Assembly: GCA_037176885.1 (NCBI GenBank)
Contig: JAWWNJ010000017.1
Location: forward strand, 1 to 64,000
Source: Favolaschia claudopus
Lineage: Eukaryota; Basidiomycota; Agaricomycetes; Agaricales; Mycenaceae
Length of the DNA stretch: 64,000 nt
Reading direction: 5' to 3'
Shown here: positions 12,576-21,272 of the stretch, one piece after another
Numbering within the stretch: the first letter of the stretch is position 1
Layout of the letters: each line of letters opens with the position of its first letter
Position numbers and translations under genes: made by a program
The notes under the pieces: generated by a model
What the model was told of the DNA's origin: nothing
Database searches by the model: none
What the model saw: the letters and a program-made list of their open reading frames with translations, nothing else

Positions 12576-13653
12576 AAGAATGAAGAGGTGAGTTGGCTTA
12601 CCTTTCCTCAACGACGTACTCATGCAAAGAATGAAGAAGAAAAGAGTTGTTGGATGAGGTGCGGGAGAGTAAGAATGAGGAGCGGGATGGTCGGGATATG
12701 CGCGTGTATGCGCGTGTATGTTGTCGGTGTGGCGAGCGCGAGACGGCGGGAGACGAGAGAGACGGTCAAGTGAGCTGAAGGGAACTTGGGTATACCTACA
12801 TATGCGAGCGCGTCGCGTCGCGGTCCTCGAATCTATTTGCTTGCCAGCTTGTTTTCTCTACTTTGAATCTGGATATGATTACTGTCTACTTCGCGTTCAA
12901 TACAGGCAAGTAAGTGATCTCTTGATTCGACTCGATGCATTCTTGGACGGTGTAATGTTACTTAACAAGTTTTTCTTTGGTTGGGGTACTGGCTTGGTGC
13001 ATTGAGCTTGAAGAGTAACCAAATAATTGTCGTCTCTCGCCCTTGCTTGAACACTTGACTTATTCATGGCAAATTGCATGACTTAGTTACTTTCATCGAT
13101 TTTGTGTTGACATTCGCAGTAAAGACTGACCTTGTGTGCACGTTTACGCGAAGCTAACTGACCCTTTCATTGTAGTACTTTATTACGCACCCACTGCATC
13201 CATGCGACGCGTCTCAGACACCGACCACACCGACGCGACGCGTCTGAGACCGCGCGGACGCGGTCAGCTGACTGAGGCGGCCGACCGAAACCGAGGCGGG
13301 AGACCGCGGCGGTCTTCCGTGCCCTCGTCCGCCGCCAGCTCATCATGTTTGGCGCTGTATGCCAACGAAGCGCATTTGCCTCTTGTCTTTTACTTTCATC
13401 TTGCCCGCTTTGACACTGATATAAATTACAGCTATGTATCGCTTCAACTCGGCTGGTCGTTGTAGAGTTCATCGTAATTACAACAATAATATAATCTGCA
13501 CATCGAAATCCGTATTAAGAGAGATAGATAGACAAGGATGCAGAGTGTCGAAGCGCGAATCTGAGGTGAGGACATTCGCGCCTCTACTGATTCCTACGTA
13601 CTAATAAATCTCTTCACAGGCATCCAGGTCGTCGGCCGATACTCAAAGCTGAA
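12576..13653. other. Intergenic spacer with repeat copy 3
   Basis: No gene supported. Contains a short ATGCGCGTGT tandem at about 12698-12720 and the GC-rich dispersed repeat at 13280-13445. Confidence 0.5.
13280..13445 (+). repeat. Dispersed GC-rich repeat, copy 3 (plus orientation)
   Basis: Core GGTCTTCCGTGCCCTCGTCC at about 13309-13328, then CAGCTCATCATGTTTGGCGC and a tail matching copy 1 (GCGCATTTGCCTCTTGTC) for over 140 bp. Orientation is opposite to copy 1. The 5' flank (13195-13280) is rich in CGACGCGTCT-type motifs. Confidence 0.7.
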
Positions 13654-14666
13654 ATGGGTGGCAGAACGGCCACCACATTGTTTGGCCCAAAAGGGAAATA
13701 TACGGTACGCAAGCGTCGACCATTTAATACAAGGTCAGCGTTCGGTCTGGGCATCGCCTGTCTCTCCCTCCCTCCGAACACGCTCATGCCCGCCGATCGC
13801 ACCTCCAAGCCCGCCGCGTCGTCCTCCCGGGTTGACTTGAAAAAGCGCAAGGACCACGCCTCCGACCCCGCTGCACGGAAGCGCGCTGCGACAGCGAGGA
13901 TTGATGCCCTCGAGAAATTAATAAGTGAGTGGTGATAGACTCCAATGTTTTGTTAGTTGCGGGGGTGCTGAGGAGATCTACAGAAACCAACAACCCCGTC
14001 ACCATATCCGACAACGTCCGCGATTTCACCACGGCCGTAGCGCGGTTCGCGATCGATTTTAATGTACCGTACCGGTCCAAGTCTACCGAGAGTGCGCAAG
14101 CCCAGGTGCGCGTCAAATGCGCGATGATTCGGCGCTTCGACGAAATCCTCAAGGCTCACCGTTCGAACTACATGTCGTTGATGGGGGGGAGGGCGGGAGT
14201 CCGAGACCCTCGTCATAAACCCATTCCGCCTCGACGACCCGCGCCGTTTGGAGTTTGACGTTGAATGTACGTTTTCCTTCTGCCTATTTCATGAGGCATG
14301 CCTGATTGTTTTTTTTTGCCGCTGTTCAGTGCGAAAGCTCGTTGCCGAGTGGCAAGACGTTCGGATGGACACCCTGCCACCGTTCGACGATCATAAGGGG
14401 ATCATGTTCAAGATGCCCAACGAGTTTTGGGCGGAGTGGCCCAAAACTGACGCGGGTCTCGCACGTTGGCTGCAAAGTATGTCCATTTCATTCATCTTTG
14501 CTGAATTATTTGACTGACGAGTTGCTTAATAGTTTCCGTGTACGAGAAGACTTTGAATACGTTGCAATACGACGCCATCGTTGCCGCCAAAATTCGGGTG
14601 CCGTCCGTGATGCCACCGCCGCGTGCGTTTCCAGAGAGTGAGACGCTTCGGGAGTATTTTTTGTAA
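13654..14666 (+). CDS. Unrecognised four-exon gene with a one-base frame break in a G run
   Basis: Exons: 13654 (or the better start at 13786, MPADRTSKP)-13924, 13957-14266, 14330-14476, 14533-14666. Spliced from 13786 the length is 730 nt, one more than a multiple of three. Removing one G from the seven-G run 14183-14189 gives a clean 242-residue protein passing through VINPFRLDDPRRLEFDVE and PNEFWAEWPKTDAGLARWLQ. The first intron is only 32 nt. The N-terminus is basic; the rest is mixed helical with Trp-containing motifs. No known family recognised. It lies between the two T5orf172 genes. Alternative: pseudogene. Confidence 0.6.
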
Positions 14667-15616
14667 TAGCTATATGTACATATCGTCTCCTCCTGTATAT
14701 GAGTTAGATTTTGCAAACCGTTTCAAAGACCTTTGAGAACCGAATGAACGATCATTAGCGTCCCGATGTGCGGTCTTCTGGGTGAAAGTGTACAAGCAAG
14801 CAATGAATATAAGTTAGTGCGCTATATTGTTTGATAGCTCAAGAATATCGCGCTGTCCACGCGCTGGAGTGATACGATACCCGGGTAAGTCTGTCTACTT
14901 TGATTTACGGGATACACTGATAACTCTTCGTATTCAAGTTTACGACTCGGCCCCATCCACTCGAGGCCCTGCCTGACTCAGTCGAAGTATGCCAAATATG
15001 TACTTTCATGAGCTACTGTTATGCTCATTCAATTCTAGATTGAGACGTGCAGAGTACTAGACGAAGCAAGTATATAGGACAGTCTACAAGTATCTGGTCT
15101 CGTTTCTGAATGTTACATCCGATATAACTGGATTTCAGTTTCAAAACGATTGAATTCAATTGCATTAGCTATCTACACAGAGGTAGAATCATCGAAGTAG
15201 ATACTTGACTGGTCCATGGATCCATACCAGCCGAATCCGCTCATTCAAGGTGCAGCCGACCGACGGTTGGGGCGGCGCGTCTCTCGCATAAGGTTGGTTG
15301 TCTTGATCCTTTGGCTGCCGAGCTACTGGCTGAGTTGCATTTCAGGTTGTGAGTGTCGTGTGATCGCAGGATCTACGAGCTTAGACATGAACCTGTAAAA
15401 GGAATCAATAATCCTTTGTAATGAGCGCACGAAAGCACTCCTGTGTTGATGCGATACGCGATGCGCGTACGGTGTGCCGCCGGTGGGCACCATCTTGTCA
15501 TGGCAAGCCTAATGTATGTTTATTCAGTGTCGGGGTTCAGAGGGCCGCGAGGGACAGAAACTGACCGAGCCTAGTAATAGATTCACTTCTACGTTCGACA
15601 AACGTTTGAAAGATTT
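14667..15616. other. Intergenic region
   Basis: Several splice-like GTAAGT...AG pairs are visible at 14886-15060, but no reading frame joins convincingly. An ATG at 15216 opens a 60-codon frame without recognisable features. Nothing further supported. Confidence 0.4.
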
Positions 15617-16269
15617 CTACAAGTAGTATCTGAAAGTTGTGAGTTGCAAAATAGATCAGAAATTCGACGAACTCACCTATGAATTGGTTGCGCAGTATCA
15701 AAGAGCACCTCCTCGACTTCTCGACACACGTCCCCGATGCCCCAGCCCCAAAAGAACTCCCTGTGGGAATGCCCACAGGGACAGGGAAACAAACCCACTG
15801 CAATTCCGCGCGAACGAAGACGCGCATGTATGACGGCTTCTACACACAGAAGATACGTTAAAAGAACCACAGGAAGAAATCGACGTACCAGTCAACTTAA
15901 CACATTTTGTAGGCCAGGCGAATAACCAGTTCGTCGGGGGGCAGTCATCGTACTCGCTCATGCGCCGGGCGAGATCGCTAGTCAAGCCGTATTTAATCCC
16001 CACATACCACACCCTCATCCCCCAATCGTAAACCCATTGCGCCAGAGCGTAAATCCACCCATCGCGTTCTATGTAGAGATTGCAGTCGAGTAGGTGGTCT
16101 GCACGGTACGCCGGATCAGCACGAGCGCTGGAAACTGTAAGTAAGTTCTCATACTACTTACTCCTACCTACAGAGCGTTCATTCGGCGTTTTCGTTCAGG
16201 CTCGGGAAGCGGAGGCCATGGCGCTTGTGGGTAGCGAGGAACAACGGGACGAGAGTAAACAGCCGGCAT
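15617..16269 (-). CDS. T5orf172/GIY-YIG-like protein (copy B, 170 aa)
   Basis: Four exons: 16172-16269, 15889-16127, 15677-15839 and 15617-15629; spliced length 513 nt. Starts MPAVYSRPVVPRYPQ. The core WVYDWGMRVWYVGIKYGLTS followed by DLARRMSEYDDC fits the strand-strand-GxT...R-helix layout of the GIY-YIG superfamily. The third exon gives EAVIHARLRSRG and CPCGHSHREFF, the E...H and C-x-C-G...H-x-E-F ending shared by T5orf172 proteins. It differs strongly from copy A, so the two are not a recent duplication. Exon 3 contains a perfect 10-bp hairpin (15758-15781). No frame breaks. Catalysis is inferred from the fold only. Confidence 0.75.
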
Positions 16270-16379
16270 AGATTGTGGTGGTAGAGGAGCAAGAGGGAAA
16301 GTTAGAGTGCGAGAAGAAATTTGGCTTTTTGTTCGCATCCGGCTGGAAACGTTCCGGACCGGGACAGGAAATTAGAACG

Positions 16380-16640
16380 CGTCAGTCACGGGACCGCGTC
16401 ACTCGTTCTGAAATCCCGACGCCGCCTGGAATCCCGACACGCGGCGTTCCGTGAGCGAGGCGCGCGCGGCGTTCCGTGCCCTCGTCCGCCGGACCGCAAT
16501 CAAGCGATGTGTGTGTTTGGATCCAAAGCTCGTCGCTCCTTGTCTCTTACCACCATCTTCTTGCTTGAACTGTCACTCCCGATTTCCTCGTCAACGAACT
16601 GAACTGCCTCGTCGATCTCGGTGTGTGTGTCAAGTCTTGC
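16380..16640 (+). repeat. Dispersed GC-rich repeat, copy 4 (diverged)
   Basis: Contains GTTCCGTGCCCTCGTCCGCC at about 16474-16493, preceded by repeated GGCGTTCCGTG/GGAATCCCGAC motifs. The downstream tail only loosely resembles copies 1 and 3. Boundaries are approximate. Confidence 0.5.
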
Positions 16641-16982
16641 CCTACCTAACGTTCTGTTATACTCGGGTTATACTCGAGTTCGTATGTATCCTGATTCTCG
16701 GTTTTAACTTTGTCTTGATTCATTTTCCAAGCATCTCACTCATTCAAGACTCTTACGGCGCCGAATAAAACAATAGTCAGCTTCAACTACGGCGCCGATT
16801 CAAACAAACAGTGAGCTTTAACTATTCCATCGAGATTCTACTAACTATATAATATACAGTGCTTGTTTTTTTGGTACGATGATACGCTCGCTATACGAAG
16901 AGTACGAGTAAATACCTTGTGATGTAGTAATGATGTAGTAATGAAAAGTAATAAGAACTGGCGTCCGTCTGCGGTAGATTCC

Positions 16983-17345
16983 ATTGTGGGCGGCCCCATG
17001 TGATGGCCGAACTCGAGCATGGGGACGCCCATGTAAAAGTTGATGCTGGGAGTGGGCGGCCCCACGAAACAGAGTAAATGATGGGTGGCCCCAATCGTGG
17101 ACGTGGGGACGCCCATATAAAATTATTATCGGAGGCGGGGGCCCCCATAGGACAACTCAATCATGGGTGGCCCCACTCGTGAACGTGGGGACGCCCATGT
17201 AAAGTTGATACAGGGAGTGGGCGGCCCCACGAAACAGAGTAAATGATGGGCGGCCCCACTCGTGAACTTGGGGACGCCCATGTAAAGTTGATACCGGGAG
17301 CGGGCGGCCCCACGAAATAGAGTAAATGATGGGCGGCCCCAATTG
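16983..17345. repeat. Minisatellite, ~84 bp unit, about four copies
   Basis: Successive units begin near 16983, 17053, 17137, 17217 and 17301. Each has the pattern GGGCGGCCCCA ... GTAAATGATGGGCGGCCCCA ... TGGGGACGCCCATGTAAAGT. Within a unit ATGGGCGGCCCCA and TGGGGACGCCCAT are complementary at 12 of 13 positions across a ~10-nt loop, so every unit can fold as a hairpin. The array ends about 165 bp before the retroelement insertion site. Confidence 0.85.
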
Positions 17346-17507
17346 GGCTCGCCCGAACTTGAATACGAGGCCCACGACTGTATGAAAAGTTTGACGAGTT
17401 TCATTCGGTGGTTTGAGCAAGTCTTCATTTAGTGCACTTTCGTTTTAACCAGACACGAGGTGAAGAAAATTGTAGTAATCAAGGCACTTGGGTGAATTGA
17501 TAAGACT

Positions 17508-17512
17508 TAGGA
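17508..17512. repeat. Target-site duplication TAGGA, left
   Basis: TAGGA immediately precedes the 5' LTR and recurs directly after the 3' LTR, as expected from a 5-bp staggered integrase cut. Confidence 0.95.
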
Positions 17513-17996
17513 TGTAAGGGGTTCGTATGGACGATTTATACTCCATGCTCAAATAGTTGTACTTGTATCTCAATTTTTCCGATTTCTGTTTACTTACGCG
17601 TATGATACTGATCGTAGTCGATACACGTGGAATTAACTACTATCTGATCTTCTCCCCCATCCCTTGGACTGCGCTCGCGCTCCTCTCCAGACCTACAGGG
17701 TGCTGATAGAGGAAAGAGTAAGTCAAGTGGGAAGGGGTAGAAGTGCCGTGCCCCGTACCTCAAATAAATACGTGATTTTCTGGATTCTAGAGGGACTCGC
17801 GGTCGCTCCTCCCTGCTACGAAATATTCGAGCAAGGTTTGGATACTTCCTCATACAGAGCTCGGATATCCGGCCTGGAGGGAATATCCTAGAGAGAAAGC
17901 GACTGTTAGTTCTCAAGGTCTCACCACATTATCTCGTCACCGGCCTATTCGTTGTCCTCAATACTTAAGCCCAACGAGGATCTGCGGATCCTCACA
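17513..17996 (+). repeat. 5' LTR (484 bp)
   Basis: Starts TGTAAGGGGTTCG and ends GGATCCTCACA; identical to 29713-30196. Contains a GTAAGT sequence at 17718-17723 that could be a splice donor, and an inverted GGATAT...ATATCC near 17873-17898. The last ATG is at 17602-17604. Confidence 0.97.
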
Positions 17997-17999
17997 AAG

Positions 18000-18014
18000 T
18001 GGACAAACTGGGAA
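18000..18014 (+). other. Candidate primer-binding site
   Basis: TGG, the complement of a tRNA CCA end, starts three bases after the LTR and is followed by ACAAACTGGG. The matching tRNA was not identified, so only position and the TGG start support it. Confidence 0.4.
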
Positions 18015-18029
18015 AGCTATTGAGACGAT

Positions 18030-21000
18030 CTGGCCGATCCTCAACGCAAACCGAACGTTCCGTCCGCCCAAGGGAGGAATAAACCCCTTGGACAGAATAC
18101 TGCTTTGAAAACCGAGCAAATCAGCTCACGTCTATTCGCCCCAACTAGAGCTTCGGCTGCTCGATCATCAAGACCAGAACCTGCGAAGGCAGTGGAAGCT
18201 AGATCTCAAGTGCCCTCGAAGATCAAGTCGCAATCTACTTCGCGCTCCATCTCTCCGGTTAAGAAACCGTTTCAACTACCCTTCGGACCCTCGGTGGAGA
18301 GTCCCGCGGCGTCGAGGACTCGAGGTGCTGTTCATAGAGGAAAGCAGCTTGATTTTCAATCTCTACCGACGATCTATCGTAAGAGCAAACCCTCTCTACC
18401 TCAACCGTTGTTACCGGTCACAACTTTGGAGACGGCTCACGCCTCGTCCCCGGTCATTCCGTTGGAGTTCGACTCTAGTCAAATCAAGCAGGACTCCTCT
18501 CTTCCTCCATCTTCCGCTCCGACTCCTTCAACGCCTAGCTCCATGACGACTCGTACCGACCCCCCGAGGCAGCAAGAGGGTACTATCGACCCCCAGGAAG
18601 CTGTGAAACAGTGTGAGAGCTTGATCCGAGCCTACGAGGCCGCTTCGCAAGACGAGCTTTCGCTCTACCTCCGAGTCTGTGCGATAGCGGGGAAGAAATC
18701 GGTGGATAGGACCGATGTTATTGATCGAGGGGTGAATATTCACCCTCAGACCGTCTCCCGATTCGGCCTACAAGCCAGCCAGTTCATGCACATCTCCAGG
18801 ACCACTAAGCAGATGCAGCACTTACTGGATAGAATGGCCAGACTCTCCCCTGGGCGTACCTCAGCTTTTGTCATCGACCCTAGTCAAGTTCTTTTGTCCG
18901 TCTTGAGGAGCGCCAGAGACTTGGGGGAAATCCTTGCTGCTTGGACGGCTCTCAGCGATAGAATGGATTTAGCGCAAAGAAACTTGTCCAAATATCGCTC
19001 AGAAATCTTGCCGACAGAACAGCCCTACAATTCTCCCGTCTCGACTGCTCCTGAAATTTACGACGAAATGGCGGCTAAGGAACTCGCACCGGCAGACGCG
19101 ATACAATTTCTATATGATCACGTTCCTCACTTCCGTCCCTTGTGGCCGAAAGGTTATAATCACCACGCGGACCATTTGACCCATTCTTTCCGTATTCCTG
19201 AGGACTTAGACAGCGCCTTCCCAGAACGCGACCCCGAAGAGCGGCCAGCTACGGTGTATTACTCCGTGGAGGGCGAGCGTCGAGAGATTTCAGTCTCCCC
19301 TCGGTCTAGTCATGGGGCTGGGCCCGATTTCCAGCTGCCTCCTCAGGAAGGCGAACCGTCAAGAAGACACCACTTTGAGAAACCTCCTGCTACGCGCGGA
19401 ACCGAGCCAGTACATTCCCCCGCGGGTAAGAGGAGGGAGCGGGGTCGCGAACGAGACGCTCGCCCATCCCTTGCTCCTATAGCGGAAACCTCTAAGTCAG
19501 GACTGCTCAGCACGGCTCCACAGTTCCGCTCACCAGAGGACGTGATGCTGCCAAAGTCGCCTATTCTTAAGGATGCGACTTGGGCATCGAGAGTCCCAGG
19601 ACCGAGTCTTCCTGATCCCTTAAGGGGTGGACCTCCGGATTCGCATAGGGTGTACACGTTCGAAACGCTGCACCCTCACGAGTCTATAAGTCAGGCACGA
19701 GACGCAAAAGGCAAAGCCCCTGAAAATAAAGGTTTAGGGAGAGCAGACAACGCTCCTCATCGTCAAAAGGATGGACGTCTCTCACCTCTCCATAGCCCGG
19801 CTCGCTCCCATGGGCATTATGAGTGGAAAAGAGATGAGGACCCTCCTAGGCAACCGGCAGCGCCTAGAGACGAAGCTCCAGCTCCTTCGCGAGGAGGTTC
19901 TAGACGTGCCCCTTCTCCAAACGATCCGCCCAGCGAGAGAGAAGGAGGTGCGCGTGATAGACGACATGAACGTTCTGCACCACCAGCAGGCGATCCAGAT
20001 GACGAAGGCCCCTCGGATGACGAAGGGAGCCATCGCAGTCGCAGATCGAGATCTCGACGCAGGCGACCTCCCTCTCCACGAAATAGAGACGGCCTTCCTC
20101 CAGGCACAGGTCGGAGAGGACGAGCTCCACCTGGTGGTCCACCCTCCGGTCCTTCTGAATCAGATCTCTCGTCCTCGACCGACTCTTCTCGTTCTGACCA
20201 CCGCTTCCCATACGTAGCGCCCGGCGCACCATACGGCACGATGGTCCCTACTATCGAACCTAAAGTGAAGATTGAGTCTCTGCCGGAGTGGGATGGCAAA
20301 CACGACTCAGCTATCGACTATTTTTGGGAAGTTAGCCAACTCGCCAGCTTGTTGGGTTGGATGCCGAGAGCCTTGGGTTTTTGGCTGCCAACTCGATTAG
20401 TGAAAGGCTCGCAGGTAGAAGTGTGGTTCTCCACCTTGCCGTCTGAGAAGCAAGCGTCGATGCGGAGTCATTACCTGGTTTATCTCCAAACTCTGCGAGA
20501 CCAGTACCTTGGGAAAAGATGGCAACTCGAAATGAATCTTAAATTCGAGCAACAGAGTTTCCGTCAATCAGGGTTTGATAAAGAGTCTCCTCAAAGCTTT
20601 ATCGCGCGTCGAATTCGATACACCAGGCTACTCACCAATACCAAAGAAGGTGGACGAGAAGAGGTCTTCGTCATCATGCAGAAAGCGCCGATCGCTTGGA
20701 GTACTATCCTTGTCTTGGAGAATATACCGTCCGTAGAGAGCCTGTACGAACGGGTCAACGAACACGAGGAAGAACTTATCGAGGTGGTCATACGTAGTTC
20801 ACGGGATCTTTTGACGACACAGAACCTTTCTTCCACTTTGCAAAGGATGGGCATCACTCCAGCGGCGGAATCATCGACTTACCGTCGCAGACCAAGGAGA
20901 GTGAATCTAGCGGAAGCGGACTTGCAAGAAGAAGAATCGCCTTTCAGCGCACCCGCCGTTCAGGAGGAGGACAACGAGACCATCAAGAGTGTCTTTCAGA

Positions 21001-21272
21001 CTCTAGCTCGCAGACAACGTCCTCCCCCGAAGGGGGGCTACCCCTTCCCCAAAAACGATCACGTCCGCACTAAGCTCGGGAAAGAGCCTCCATCGCCCTG
21101 CAAAGTTTGCGGAAGTGCGAAGCACTGGGACAGGGAGTGCCCTGACTGGGATGCTTACCTGGACCAACGCAAGAAGGGTGCCTTTTTAGCAGAAGCAGGT
21201 GCGCTGGAGGAGGAAACCGACTTACTTTACCACAGCGCGTTCGTCGTGCTATCGGCGGAGGAGTCTTTTTGA
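18030..21272 (+). CDS. gag: Gag polyprotein, probable non-AUG start
   Basis: Structural protein expected to form the virus-like particle and bind element RNA. The frame is open from 18024, but the first ATG is only at 18543. I set the start at CTG 18030 (G at -3 and +4) because 173 stop-free codons precede the ATG; TTG 18105 is another option, and a 909-residue product from ATG 18543 is the conservative alternative. Layout: basic Ser/Pro-rich N-terminus; helical region (18590-19200) ; long charged, Pro/Arg/Ser-rich disordered middle (19250-20210); a capsid-like helical domain (about 20250-20850, PEWDGKHDSAIDYFWEV onward); and a CCHC zinc knuckle CKVCGSAKHWDREC near 21100. It ends at TGA 21270-21272, overlapping pol by 4 nt. 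Confidence 0.85.
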   Translation: MADPQRKPNVPSAQGRNKPLGQNTALKTEQISSRLFAPTRASAARSSRPEPAKAVEARSQVPSKIKSQSTSRSISPVKKPFQLPFGPSVESPAASRTRGAVHRGKQLDFQSLPTIYRKSKPSLPQPLLPVTTLETAHASSPVIPLEFDSSQIKQDSSLPPSSAPTPSTPSSMTTRTDPPRQQEGTIDPQEAVKQCESLIRAYEAASQDELSLYLRVCAIAGKKSVDRTDVIDRGVNIHPQTVSRFGLQASQFMHISRTTKQMQHLLDRMARLSPGRTSAFVIDPSQVLLSVLRSARDLGEILAAWTALSDRMDLAQRNLSKYRSEILPTEQPYNSPVSTAPEIYDEMAAKELAPADAIQFLYDHVPHFRPLWPKGYNHHADHLTHSFRIPEDLDSAFPERDPEERPATVYYSVEGERREISVSPRSSHGAGPDFQLPPQEGEPSRRHHFEKPPATRGTEPVHSPAGKRRERGRERDARPSLAPIAETSKSGLLSTAPQFRSPEDVMLPKSPILKDATWASRVPGPSLPDPLRGGPPDSHRVYTFETLHPHESISQARDAKGKAPENKGLGRADNAPHRQKDGRLSPLHSPARSHGHYEWKRDEDPPRQPAAPRDEAPAPSRGGSRRAPSPNDPPSEREGGARDRRHERSAPPAGDPDDEGPSDDEGSHRSRRSRSRRRRPPSPRNRDGLPPGTGRRGRAPPGGPPSGPSESDLSSSTDSSRSDHRFPYVAPGAPYGTMVPTIEPKVKIESLPEWDGKHDSAIDYFWEVSQLASLLGWMPRALGFWLPTRLVKGSQVEVWFSTLPSEKQASMRSHYLVYLQTLRDQYLGKRWQLEMNLKFEQQSFRQSGFDKESPQSFIARRIRYTRLLTNTKEGGREEVFVIMQKAPIAWSTILVLENIPSVESLYERVNEHEEELIEVVIRSSRDLLTTQNLSSTLQRMGITPAAESSTYRRRPRRVNLAEADLQEEESPFSAPAVQEEDNETIKSVFQTLARRQRPPPKGGYPFPKNDHVRTKLGKEPPSPCKVCGSAKHWDRECPDWDAYLDQRKKGAFLAEAGALEEETDLLYHSAFVVLSAEESF
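21266..21272 (+). promoter_or_regulatory. Candidate -1 frameshift site at the gag stop
   Basis: The gag frame ends TCT TTT TGA. A run of five T (21266-21270) lets the Phe-tRNA on TTT re-pair one base upstream, giving TTT TTG and entering pol. Pol has no ATG at its start, so a fusion by slippage is the simplest way to make it. Confidence 0.6.

Larger units (their letters stand above)
16270..17507. other. Intergenic region with repeats
   Basis: Holds the GC-rich repeat copy 4 and the minisatellite. No gene supported between the second T5orf172 gene and the retroelement. Confidence 0.5.

Noticed and set aside
14886..15060. Small spliced gene
   Set aside because: Splice-like borders exist but no combination of exons keeps an open frame.
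17997..18104. An AUG-initiated upstream Gag exon
   Set aside because: No ATG exists anywhere between 17605 and 18543, so a simple unspliced upstream start is excluded.
19343..20299. Antisense ORFs across gag
   Set aside because: Shadows of the Arg/Ser/Pro-rich Gag coding bias.
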